Of a DNA stretch of 64,000 bases, positions 7,567 to 15,358 are shown piece after piece (the stretch's first letter is position 1; the number at the start of each line of letters is the position of its first letter). The notes beneath the pieces were generated by a model. That model was not told the DNA's origin. It did no database searches and saw only the letters and a program-made list of their open reading frames with translations. The stretch covers positions 186,001-250,000 of the forward strand of contig NZ_PVEP01000003.1 in NCBI RefSeq assembly GCF_002973535.1, in the 5' to 3' direction. The position numbers and the translations under genes were made by a program. This stretch comes from Albidovulum denitrificans. Lineage in GTDB: Bacteria; Pseudomonadota; Alphaproteobacteria; Rhodobacterales; Rhodobacteraceae.

Positions 7567-9156
7567 ATGACCGGGATCGACATGGCGGCGCTGGAACGGG
7601 CGCTTGACCTCTTGCCGGGCCAGTATCGCGGCCCGGCAGGCGTCGCGGGGGTGGTCAAGGACGGGCAGATCGTCGCCCGGCGCGCCTGGGGCTATGCCGA
7701 CATGGCCACCCGCCTGCCGATGACGGCGGCGCTGCGAATGCCGCTCTGCTCCATCTCCAAGCAGATGACCTGCGCGCTTCTCCTTGACCTCTTCGAACAG
7801 CCCGAGGACCTGGCCCCCCTCCTCCCCGACCTCTTGCCGCGCTTTCGCGGGGTGCTGCCCGGCATCGCCCAGCTCTGCCACAACCAGTCCGGCCTGCGCG
7901 ACTACTGGGCGCTGACCGTGTTGCAGGGCGCCGCCCCCGAGGGCCGGTTCACGCTGGAGGACGGCCTTGCCCTTCTGGCGACGGCAGAGGAGGGGCATTT
8001 CGCGCCGGGCGCGTGCTATTCCTACAGCAACGGCAATTTCCGCCTGCTGGCAGAGCTGATCGCCCGCGCCACCGGCCGTGATTTCGGCGCGCTTCTTGAG
8101 GATCGTATCCTGCGCCGCGCCGGGATGCCGACCGCCCGTCTTGCCGCCGACACGCGGGACCGCATCGACGGCGTCATCGGCTATGAGGGCAATGATGAGG
8201 TGGGCTTTCTCCCCGCCCGATCGGCGATCTCATGGACGGGCGATGCCGGGGTCGTCGCCTCGCTGGACGACATGCTGGCATGGGAACGGCACATCGACGC
8301 CACGCGCGACGATCCCGCGGGGCTTTATCGCCGCATCTCCGCCCCCGTCACCTTCGCCGATGGCGCGCCCGCGCCCTATGCCTATGGCCTGCGCCGCTAT
8401 CGCCATGCCGGGCATGAGGTGACCGGTCATGGCGGCGGCATTCGCGGCTTCTGCTCTTTCCGGCTGCATGTCGCGGATGCCCGCCTGTCGGTCGTGGTGA
8501 TCTTCAACCATGAGGCCAGCGCGATGCGCGCGGCCGAGGGGTTGATGACGGCGGCCCTGCGCGGGCCGGCGCCCGCGGCCCCGGTTGCCGCCCATGGCTG
8601 GGGCGGGCTGTGGCTGGACGACGAAAACGGGTTGTTCCTGCGCTGCACCGACACGGCCGAGGGGGTTCGGCTGCATTACGCGGTCTCGCCCGTCATGCTG
8701 CGGCCGCTGGACGACCGGCACGCCGAGGCCCCCGGCCTTGCCTTGCGCCGCGAGGGGGAGGAGATGGTGATGGAGCGGCGGGCCGAAAACCTGACCGTCC
8801 GGGCCAGGCCGCTCGTCCCGCTCGACCGCGCCGATGCCGACGACATCGCCGGGCGCTATCACGCCCCCGGTATCGGGGCGGCGCTTGAGATCGTGGCACG
8901 GGACGGCGCGGCCTATATCGGCTTTGACGGCATGCTGGGCCAGGGTCCGATGGAGCGGATGTATCCGCTGGCGCGGGACCTCTGGTCGGTGACAAGCCGC
9001 CGGGCCATGGATGCGGCCCCGCCGGGCGAATGGACGCTTTGCATCCACCGCGCGGAGACTGGCGAGGTGACCGGCCTGACGCTCGGCTGCTGGCTGGCCC
9101 GCGCGATCCGCTATCACCGGGACGGCCGGGCAATGTCCCTTCCCCATCCGCCTTGA
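7567..9156 (+). CDS. dap: D-aminopeptidase (serine penicillin-recognising enzyme, DAP type)
   Basis: Closely resembles the D-aminopeptidase of Ochrobactrum anthropi, which releases N-terminal D-residues from peptides and amides. The 529-residue protein has a beta-lactamase-like domain (about 1-330) and the two C-terminal beta-barrel domains of that enzyme, ending in SLGCWLARxxxYHR-like sequence. Catalytic motifs are SISK (S62, K65), YSN (Y153) and HGGG (H288). With ATG 7567 these numbers agree with those I recall for the Ochrobactrum enzyme, supporting this start; an in-frame ATG at 7546 overlapping the previous stop is the alternative. There is no signal peptide, so it should act in the cytoplasm on imported peptides. 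Last gene of the cassette. Confidence 0.9.
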   Translation: MTGIDMAALERALDLLPGQYRGPAGVAGVVKDGQIVARRAWGYADMATRLPMTAALRMPLCSISKQMTCALLLDLFEQPEDLAPLLPDLLPRFRGVLPGIAQLCHNQSGLRDYWALTVLQGAAPEGRFTLEDGLALLATAEEGHFAPGACYSYSNGNFRLLAELIARATGRDFGALLEDRILRRAGMPTARLAADTRDRIDGVIGYEGNDEVGFLPARSAISWTGDAGVVASLDDMLAWERHIDATRDDPAGLYRRISAPVTFADGAPAPYAYGLRRYRHAGHEVTGHGGGIRGFCSFRLHVADARLSVVVIFNHEASAMRAAEGLMTAALRGPAPAAPVAAHGWGGLWLDDENGLFLRCTDTAEGVRLHYAVSPVMLRPLDDRHAEAPGLALRREGEEMVMERRAENLTVRARPLVPLDRADADDIAGRYHAPGIGAALEIVARDGAAYIGFDGMLGQGPMERMYPLARDLWSVTSRRAMDAAPPGEWTLCIHRAETGEVTGLTLGCWLARAIRYHRDGRAMSLPHPP

Positions 9157-9168
9157 CCCGCCCTTAAC
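9153..9168 (+). promoter_or_regulatory. Possible CtrA-like box before the 9192 gene
   Basis: TTGA-CCCGCCC-TTAA-C, one mismatch from the CtrA half-sites TTAA-N7-TTAAC. It overlaps the dap stop codon and lies 24 nt before the next start. Weak alone; noted because better matches precede flagellar genes nearby. Confidence 0.3.
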
Positions 9169-9191
9169 CATCCCGCACCAAACCTTCACCC

Positions 9192-9608
9192 ATGCGGAAC
9201 CTGAACTTCCCCCTTCTCGCCCGACATCTGGCCGAAAGACCTTTCGCCTCCAGGGCGGTGCAGGAGGGCGCCGTCATTCGCCGCAAGGCGCGGGATGTCG
9301 AGCGCTTCGCGGGGATGGAGCGCTTCATGGCCGAAATCGACCGACGCGGCTATCAGGTGGCCGAGAACACCGGCCAATACATCATCGTTTGCAACCGCGC
9401 CCCAGTCCGCTGGTCCACCCCGCCCCCCCTCACTTCGTCACTGTCAGCCCCAGCATCCGCCAGACCTGCATCCCGCCGCGATAGTAGAAGATCTTCTCGG
9501 CCGGATAGCCCGCCTCGATCATCCGCCGCGCGGCGGTGGGGGACTGGCCGCACCAGGGGCCGTTGCAATAGAGCGCGACCGACTTCACCTCCGGCCCGTC
9601 GCAGATAA
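9192..9608 (+). CDS. Small conserved-looking hypothetical protein with doubtful C-terminus
   Basis: Function unknown. The first about 74 residues (MRNLNFPLLARHLAERPF... to CNRAPVRW) look like a genuine small soluble protein, rich in charged residues with a predicted helix-strand pattern (RFMAEIDRRGYQVAENTGQYIIVCN). The remaining about 64 residues are read opposite the convergent rhodanese gene, are dominated by Ser/Arg/Pro and look like antisense. A seven-C tract at about 9421-9428 sits at the junction, so a lost stop, an indel or simply a long overlapping tail are possible. The start ATG 9192 is 35 nt after dap. Confidence 0.55.
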   Translation: MRNLNFPLLARHLAERPFASRAVQEGAVIRRKARDVERFAGMERFMAEIDRRGYQVAENTGQYIIVCNRAPVRWSTPPPLTSSLSAPASARPASRRDSRRSSRPDSPPRSSAARRWGTGRTRGRCNRARPTSPPARRR

Positions 9609-10014
9609 ACCCCTCGAAATCCGGCTCGCAGCCAAGCTCGCCCAGGCGGTCGGCGGCCTCGGTATAGGGGATATTGACGGCGCCGGGGATCGCGCCGCCC
9701 TCAAAATCCCTGCGCACCCGCCCGTCGACGACAACGACTTTCGGGTCTTGCAGGAAGGCGAGCATCTCAAGCTCACCAATCGTGGTGACGCCGGGCGCGG
9801 GGCTCATCGGCTGGATGCAGAAATTCGGACAGGGGCGCGAGGTCAGCGCCCATTCGCCGGACAGTTCGTTGGCATTGTCCTGAACGCGGGAAATCTCCGC
9901 CGGCCCCGCATCTGTTTCGATGGTCACCGACATCGTGTCGGGGGTGATCCCGACCGGCTCGGCCAGGGCGGCGGCCGGCAGGGTCAGGCAGATGGCAATC
10001 AGTACATGGCGCAT
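9430..10014 (-). CDS. Exported rhodanese-domain protein
   Basis: 194 residues. A signal peptide (MRHVLIAICLTLPAAALA, cleavage before EPVG) directs it to the periplasm. The rhodanese fold spans about residues 80-190: VVVDGRVRRDFEGGAIPGAVNIPY, then the active loop ALYCNGPWCGQSPTAAR with catalytic-position cysteine and a second cysteine five residues on, then YYRGGMQVW. It resembles the CXXCW-type rhodanese proteins of oxidative catabolism clusters and may move sulfane sulfur or act in redox. The longer frame starting at 10053 is rejected: AGGAGG (10023-10030 on the complement) is well placed for the ATG at 10014. Confidence 0.85.
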   Translation of the reverse strand: MRHVLIAICLTLPAAALAEPVGITPDTMSVTIETDAGPAEISRVQDNANELSGEWALTSRPCPNFCIQPMSPAPGVTTIGELEMLAFLQDPKVVVVDGRVRRDFEGGAIPGAVNIPYTEAADRLGELGCEPDFEGFICDGPEVKSVALYCNGPWCGQSPTAARRMIEAGYPAEKIFYYRGGMQVWRMLGLTVTK

Positions 10015-10089
10015 GGGTCTGGTCCTCCTATGGGACCAGACTGCCAGATACATTCGATTTTATCTATATGATTCCGCCCCGGTGTGCCG

Positions 10090-10389
10090 TCAGTCGAAAT
10101 CGAAGATCTCGCTCAGGAAGCTCTTGCGCTTGCGGTAGGGCTTGGCGTGGCTGTAGCGGTCGTCCTCGCGCGGGCGGTCCCCGCGATATTCCCGCCGGGG
10201 CTCCTCACGCGGGGGGCGCGCCGCGCCCGGTTCCTCCAGCGCGACCGCGGGCGTGGAACGGTCGATGATCTTGTCCAGTTCCCCCCGATCGAGCCAGACC
10301 CCCCGGCAGGTCGGGCAATAGTCGATCTCAACCCCCTGCCGTTCCATCATCCTCAGTTCGGCGCCATCCACCGGGCATCGCATCGCCAC
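10090..10389 (-). CDS. zf-TFIIB domain protein
   Basis: 99 residues. The N-terminal 40 residues form the zf-TFIIB zinc ribbon: CPVDGAEL, then YCPTCRGVWLDRGELDKII. The rest is charged, Arg/Pro-rich and probably disordered, ending in KSFLSEIFDFD. Such proteins are common and of unknown function, presumed nucleic-acid or protein binders. AGGAG precedes the ATG at 10389. It is transcribed away from motB; the 238-nt divergent spacer carries a CtrA-like box and a shared palindromic element. Confidence 0.85.
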   Translation of the reverse strand: MAMRCPVDGAELRMMERQGVEIDYCPTCRGVWLDRGELDKIIDRSTPAVALEEPGAARPPREEPRREYRGDRPREDDRYSHAKPYRKRKSFLSEIFDFD

Positions 10390-10487
10390 GTCTCCTTTGA
10401 TTTCGTCCCGCCCGATATGGGAACCCCGTCCCGCCGGGGCAATGCGGGCGGGCTTCCTGGGGCGGTTTCCCGCCGCGCCGCCGTCGT

Positions 10488-10520
10488 TACGCTGTAGCTA
10501 CGGACACCCTACGCGGACCC
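10488..10520 (-). promoter_or_regulatory. Two-part element shared with 50851-50890
   Basis: Read on the minus strand: GGGTCCGCGT, 9 nt, then GTAGCTACAG. The same two 10-mers in the same order and orientation recur on the plus strand at 50851-50890 with 20 nt between them. GTAGCTAC is palindromic, as expected for a dimeric repressor site. Here it lies about 100 nt before the zf-TFIIB gene. The binding factor is unknown. Confidence 0.45.
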
Positions 10521-10564
10521 GACTCGATCCCGACGCCCGCAAACTGGCCGGAGATCGCCGGGGA

Positions 10565-10580
10565 TTAGGGAAATCTTAAA
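10565..10580 (+). promoter_or_regulatory. CtrA-like box before motB
   Basis: TTAG-GGAAATC-TTAA-A, a one-mismatch copy of TTAA-N7-TTAA, 47 nt before motB. It is nearly identical to the box before flgE at 11491, sharing AATCTTAAACC. CtrA control of flagellar genes is established in Rhodobacterales and Caulobacter. Confidence 0.6.
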
Positions 10581-10627
10581 CCCCCGCGCGTAGGTTCATC
10601 CTCGGGTTGAAGGATAAGGTTGGTGGT

Positions 10628-11482
10628 ATGGCCGGGCAGAAGAATGCCGCGCCAGTCATCATCAAGCGCAAGAAAGTCGTCTCTGGCGGCGGTCATCACG
10701 GTGGCGCCTGGAAGGTTGCCTATGCCGATTTCGTGACCGCCATGATGGCCTTCTTCATGCTGATGTGGCTGTTGAACGCGACGACGGAAAAGCAACGCAA
10801 GGGGATTGCGGACTATTTCAGTCCGACGATACCGCTCAGCCGCGTTTCGGGCGGCGGTGATGGCAGCTTTGGCGGCGACAGCGTCTTTTCCGAAGAACAG
10901 ATCGCCCAGAACGGCCGCGGCGGATCCAGCATCCAGCCGACCAAGGAACGGCAGGCAACGGGCCAGACCGGCACCGCGGCTGCCGACGCGGCGGCCCGCG
11001 CCGCCGAGGAAGAGGTGCTGCGCGGCATCGCCGAACAACTGGCCGGGCGCGCAGGCGAAAGCATGGTCAGCGATGCGGTCCAGCGCCATATCGTGACCCG
11101 CGTCACGGATGAGGGGCTGATCGTCGAAGTCTTTGATTTGGAAGGGGAACCTTTGTTCCTTCCGCAGACCGACACGCCCGCGCCGATCCTGTCTGACATC
11201 GCCAAAGTGATCGTCGAGGTCTTTGGCCTTGTCGGCAACGGCGTCGCCGTGGACGGCCATATCCGCGCCCAGGCCGAGGTCTTGCGCGTGAACCCCGCCT
11301 GGGACCTGTCCGCCGCCCGCGCCATGCAGATGCGCCAGGTGCTTGAGGGCGAGGGGCTTGATGCGAAGCGGATGCAGCGGGTGACCGGCCATGCCGACCG
11401 CGCCCTGGCCGTGAAGAACCCGATGGCGGCGCGAAACAACCGGATGGAAATCGTGCTTCTCAGGTCGGGGCGCGGCGGATGA
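10628..11482 (+). CDS. motB: Flagellar motor stator protein MotB
   Basis: 284 residues. The cytoplasmic N-terminus leads into one membrane span (AYADFVTAMMAFFMLMWLL) carrying D34, the proton-binding aspartate. A periplasmic linker follows, then an OmpA-like peptidoglycan-binding domain (about 140-280) ending in GHADRALAVKNPMAARNNRMEI. It anchors the MotA/MotB stator to the cell wall. The ATG at 10628 is chosen over the TTG at 10607 because the protein then begins with the usual short basic tail and AAGG lies 9 nt upstream. It heads the block motB-flgE-flgK-flgL-flgI; the partner motA is 10 kb away at 21586. Confidence 0.93.
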   Translation: MAGQKNAAPVIIKRKKVVSGGGHHGGAWKVAYADFVTAMMAFFMLMWLLNATTEKQRKGIADYFSPTIPLSRVSGGGDGSFGGDSVFSEEQIAQNGRGGSSIQPTKERQATGQTGTAAADAAARAAEEEVLRGIAEQLAGRAGESMVSDAVQRHIVTRVTDEGLIVEVFDLEGEPLFLPQTDTPAPILSDIAKVIVEVFGLVGNGVAVDGHIRAQAEVLRVNPAWDLSAARAMQMRQVLEGEGLDAKRMQRVTGHADRALAVKNPMAARNNRMEIVLLRSGRGG

Positions 11483-11490
11483 AAGGGGCG

Positions 11491-11506
11491 TTAGGGCAAT
11501 CTTAAA
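11491..11506 (+). promoter_or_regulatory. CtrA-like box before flgE
   Basis: TTAG-GGCAATC-TTAA-A, 57 nt before flgE and starting 9 nt after the motB stop. It is the same arrangement as the motB box, suggesting that flgE-flgK-flgL-flgI has its own CtrA-dependent promoter. Confidence 0.6.
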
Positions 11507-11562
11507 CCACCGCGCGCCATCCTGCGCGGGACTACGCGACACAGCTTCAGAAAGGCGGCTCC

Positions 11563-12873
11563 ATGTCCATTTCGTCCTCTCTCAACGCCGGTGTGGCCGG
11601 GCTTAGCGCCAATGCCACTCGACTTGCCACCATCTCGGACAACATCGCCAATTCCGGCACTTACGGCTATAAACGCGCCTCGACCGATTTCGAGAATTTC
11701 GTCATCACCCAGGCACGCGGGGCCGGTACCTATTCGGCCGGGGGGGTCCGTGCGGCGACGACGCGGCTGGTCGACGAACAGGGCGCGCTGGTGGCGACGA
11801 ACCACGCGCTCGACCTTGCCATCGCCGGACGCGGTATGCTGCCGGTGACCAGCGCGGTGACGCTGAGTTCTTTCTCGGGCGGGTCGCAACCCATGATGAT
11901 GACCACCACCGGGGCCTTCCGGCCCGATGCGGATGGCATCCTGCGCACCGAATCCGGCCTTGTCCTTCTTGGCTGGCCGGCCAATTCGGACGGCTCGATC
12001 CCGGTCCTGCCGCGTGACACGATCGCGGGGCTGCAACCTGTCGTCATCAATGCGAACCAGACCGCTGGCGATCCGACGACGGTGGTCAACATGGGGGTGA
12101 ACCTGCCCGCCACGGCGACCGAGGCAGGGGCGGCCGGGAACACCATGCCGCTGTCCGTCGAGTATTTCGGCAATCTCGGCACCTCGAACACGCTCGACAT
12201 CACCTTCACGCCGACGGTTCCGGCGACCGGCTCCTCGAACACCTGGACGATGGAGATCCGCGATTCCGCCCAGGCCGGTGCGGTGATCGGGCAGTATACG
12301 CTGACCTTCGACGACACGCGCCCGAATGGCGGTACCCTTGCCTCGGTCACCACCGTGTCGGGCGGGGCCTATGACCCGGTGGCAGGCACCCTTGCCCTGA
12401 CCGTCGCGGGTGGCCCCCTGACCATGACGATCGGCAAACTTGGCGATCCAAACGGGCTGACCCAGCTGTCGGACAGTTTCGCCCCGACCTCCATCACCAA
12501 GGATGGCTCTCCGGTCGGCAACCTCACCACGGTCGAGGTCGATGAGCATGGCTATGTCATCGCGACCTACGACACCGGCTTTACCCGGCGCATCTACCAG
12601 ATCCCGCTGGTCGATGTCCCCAATCCGAACGGTCTTATCACGCTGAACAACCAGGCCTTCCAGGTCTCGCCCGATTCCGGGTCCTTCTTCCTGTGGGATG
12701 CGGGCGACGGCCCGACGGGGCCGGTCGTGGGGTATGCGCGTGAAGGCTCCGCCACCGATGTCGCGGCGGAACTGACCAACCTGATCCAGACGCAACGGGC
12801 CTATTCGTCGAATGCCAAGGTGATCCAGACGGTCGACGAAATGCTTCAGGAAACCACAAACATCAAACGATGA
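11563..12873 (+). CDS. flgE: Flagellar hook protein FlgE
   Basis: 436-residue hook subunit, exported by the flagellar type III system. It has the N-terminal rod/hook coiled-coil motif (SSLNAGVAGLSANATRLATI then SDNIANSGTYGYK) and the C-terminal partner segment (AAELTNLIQTQRAYSSNAKVIQTVDEML) that packs with it; the middle is the variable surface domain with FlgE-type repeats of Gly/Thr strands. It starts at ATG 11563 after AGAAAGG. flgK follows by 14 nt. Confidence 0.95.
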   Translation: MSISSSLNAGVAGLSANATRLATISDNIANSGTYGYKRASTDFENFVITQARGAGTYSAGGVRAATTRLVDEQGALVATNHALDLAIAGRGMLPVTSAVTLSSFSGGSQPMMMTTTGAFRPDADGILRTESGLVLLGWPANSDGSIPVLPRDTIAGLQPVVINANQTAGDPTTVVNMGVNLPATATEAGAAGNTMPLSVEYFGNLGTSNTLDITFTPTVPATGSSNTWTMEIRDSAQAGAVIGQYTLTFDDTRPNGGTLASVTTVSGGAYDPVAGTLALTVAGGPLTMTIGKLGDPNGLTQLSDSFAPTSITKDGSPVGNLTTVEVDEHGYVIATYDTGFTRRIYQIPLVDVPNPNGLITLNNQAFQVSPDSGSFFLWDAGDGPTGPVVGYAREGSATDVAAELTNLIQTQRAYSSNAKVIQTVDEMLQETTNIKR

Positions 12874-12887
12874 CCGGAGATTGAACG

Positions 12888-14342
12888 ATGAGCCTTTCCG
12901 CCTCTCTCAACAATGCGCTGTCCGGCCTGACGGCCACCTCCCGCCGCGCCGAGGTGGTGTCGACCAATGTCGCCAATGCCCTGACCGAGGGCTATGCCCG
13001 ACGCGAGGTTCAGGTCGCCGCGCGATCCCTTGGCGGGATCGGCGCGGGGGTGCAGGTCGTGGGCGTAACGCGGCAGGTCAATACCGGCATCCTCGGGGAC
13101 CGGCGGCTGGCCGATGCCGAGGCGGGAAATACCGGCGCACGGGCGGATTTCCTGTCGCGCATCGAGACGCAGATCGGCACGCCGGGCGACGGCCGGTCGC
13201 TTTCCGACCGGATCGCGACTTTTGAAACGGCGCTGATTTCGGCAACCAGCCGGCCGGACAGCCAGGCGCGGTTGCAGACCGTGCTGGATACGGCCGATGC
13301 GCTGGCCTCGCACCTCGGCACCCTGTCGGATGAGGTTCAGATCGCCCGTGCCGAGGCGGACAATTCCATCGCCTCGCAGGTCGCTGAATTGAACAACGTG
13401 CTGGCGGGCATCGACAAGCTGAACGCCGCGATCCTGGCCGAACGCTCCTCGGGTCGCGACGCCAATGCGCTGATGGATCAGCGGCAGCGCCTCGTCGACC
13501 GGGTCGCCGAAATCGTGCCGGTGCGTGAAATCGCCCGCGACCACGACCAGATCGCGCTGTTCACCACCGGCGGCGCGGTCCTTCTGGACGGGCTTCCGGC
13601 AACGGTCGGTTTTTCACCCGTCGGGGTCGTCACGGCGGACATGACGCTGGCCTCCGGCGATCTGTCCGGCCTGACGATCAATGGCATGGCGGTGCCGTCC
13701 GGCGATGACGGCGTCCTTGGCGGCGGCACGCTGGGCGCGATGTTCGCGATCCGCGACGATCTCGCCCCCGCCGCGCAGGAAGGGTTCGACGCGCTTGCGC
13801 GCGACCTGATGGCGCGGTTCTCCGATCCCGCGGTCGATCCCACGCTGCCACCCGGCGCGCCGGGCCTTTTCACCGACCGGGGCGGCGCTTTCGATCCGCT
13901 GGCAGAGGCCGGGCTGGCAGGGCGTCTGACGATCAACGCGGCGGCCGATCCTGCGCAGGGTGGCCAGCTCTGGCGCCTGCGCGACGGTCTTGGGGCTGCG
14001 ACGCAGGGCAATGTCGGTGACACGACGCTTCTGACGGCGATGACGGATGCGATGCAGGCGGCGCGGGTGCCGGCCTCCGGCCCCTTCATCGGCGCGGCAC
14101 GTTCCGCATCGGGCCTCGCGGCCGATGTCCTGTCGAACATCTCCGGGCAACGCCAGCAGGCCGACCTGCGGCAAAGCTACGCGACCACCCGGCAAGCCGC
14201 GATGACCGAGCTTCAGCTGGCCGACGGAGTCGATACCGATGCCGAGATGCAGGACCTCCTGTTGATCGAGCAGGCCTATGCCGCGAATGCCCGCGTCATC
14301 CAGACAGTCGATTCCCTTATCCAGACGCTGATCGGACTTTGA
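12888..14342 (+). CDS. flgK: Hook-filament junction protein FlgK (HAP1)
   Basis: 484 residues. It joins hook and filament. The N-terminal motif SLSASLNNALSGLTATSRRAEVVSTNVANAL and the C-terminal LLLIEQAYAANARVIQTVDSLIQTLIGL pair as in all axial proteins. The long coiled-coil region with VAELNNVLAGIDKLN and DQRQRLVDRVAEIV is diagnostic of FlgK. Length is near the lower end for the family. GGAG precedes ATG 12888. The stop is 2 nt before the flgL ATG. Confidence 0.94.
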   Translation: MSLSASLNNALSGLTATSRRAEVVSTNVANALTEGYARREVQVAARSLGGIGAGVQVVGVTRQVNTGILGDRRLADAEAGNTGARADFLSRIETQIGTPGDGRSLSDRIATFETALISATSRPDSQARLQTVLDTADALASHLGTLSDEVQIARAEADNSIASQVAELNNVLAGIDKLNAAILAERSSGRDANALMDQRQRLVDRVAEIVPVREIARDHDQIALFTTGGAVLLDGLPATVGFSPVGVVTADMTLASGDLSGLTINGMAVPSGDDGVLGGGTLGAMFAIRDDLAPAAQEGFDALARDLMARFSDPAVDPTLPPGAPGLFTDRGGAFDPLAEAGLAGRLTINAAADPAQGGQLWRLRDGLGAATQGNVGDTTLLTAMTDAMQAARVPASGPFIGAARSASGLAADVLSNISGQRQQADLRQSYATTRQAAMTELQLADGVDTDAEMQDLLLIEQAYAANARVIQTVDSLIQTLIGL

Positions 14343-14344
14343 CC

Positions 14345-15358
14345 ATGACCTCCGTAACCATCGGCGACATGGCGCGCCACTTCACGCTCCGCCGTCAGAA
14401 TGCCGACCTTCAGGCCCGGCTCTCGACGCTGAGCAAGGAACTCACCACCGGGAAAAAGGCCGACGTCGCCGCTGCCGTCTCGAGCGATTTCAAGGTGTTG
14501 GCGGGGCTCGACCACCGGCTTGGTATCCTCGACGGCTACAAGACCGCGACGAGCGAGGCTGGGTTCTTTGCCGAGAACCTCCAGAACGTCCTTGGTACCG
14601 TCGCCTCGATCGCAGGCGACACGGGACCGGCGCTGCTTGGGGCCGGGACGACCGGCGGGGTGCAAAGCGTCACGATCACGACCGGCGACGCGCGGCAGAA
14701 GTTCGATTCCGTCGTCTCGGCCCTGAACACGCAGGTCGCCGACCGCTTTCTCTTGTCCGGCGCCGCGACGGACCGGGCGCCGATCAGCGGTTCGACAGAC
14801 ATCCTTAACGCGCTGTCGATGGCGACGGCCGGGCAGACCACCGCCTCGGGCATCATCGCCACGGTGGAAAGCTGGTTCGACGCCCCGCCCGGCGGGGGCG
14901 GGTTTGCGGATGCGATCTATGGTGGCGCCGGGCAGCCCGGCACCTTCGCGACGGGGCCGAATGACGAGGTCACGCTGGACGTGACCGCGCTTGACCCCGC
15001 GATCATCGACACGCTGAAGGGGCTGGCGCTGGCGTCAATGGTCTCCGGCGGCGCGCTTGCGGGCGATGACACCGGCCGCGCCTTCCTGACCCGCACGGCG
15101 GGCGAAACGCTTCAGGCGGCGGGCTCGGACCTCGCGCTTCTGCGCGGTCGTGTCGGCTCGGTCGAGGCGCGCATTGCCGACAGCGAAACGCGCAACGCCG
15201 CCGAATCCACGGCGCTGACGATCGCGCGCGCCAAGATCGTCGAGGCCGACCCCTATGAGACGGCAACCGCGCTCGAAAGCACGCAGACGCAGATCGAGAC
15301 GCTTTATTCCATCACCGCGCGCCTGTCGCGCCTGACACTGGCGGATTTCCTGAGATGA
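14345..15358 (+). CDS. flgL: Hook-filament junction protein FlgL (HAP3)
   Basis: 337 residues. It has flagellin-like N- and C-terminal helical regions (LRRQNADLQARLSTLSKELTTGKK; ALESTQTQIETLYSITARLSRLTLADFLR) with a short variable middle, as expected for FlgL, which sits between FlgK and the filament. The ATG at 14345 is preferred to a TTG six bases earlier that overlaps the flgK stop. It overlaps flgI by 4 nt. Confidence 0.92.
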   Translation: MTSVTIGDMARHFTLRRQNADLQARLSTLSKELTTGKKADVAAAVSSDFKVLAGLDHRLGILDGYKTATSEAGFFAENLQNVLGTVASIAGDTGPALLGAGTTGGVQSVTITTGDARQKFDSVVSALNTQVADRFLLSGAATDRAPISGSTDILNALSMATAGQTTASGIIATVESWFDAPPGGGGFADAIYGGAGQPGTFATGPNDEVTLDVTALDPAIIDTLKGLALASMVSGGALAGDDTGRAFLTRTAGETLQAAGSDLALLRGRVGSVEARIADSETRNAAESTALTIARAKIVEADPYETATALESTQTQIETLYSITARLSRLTLADFLR

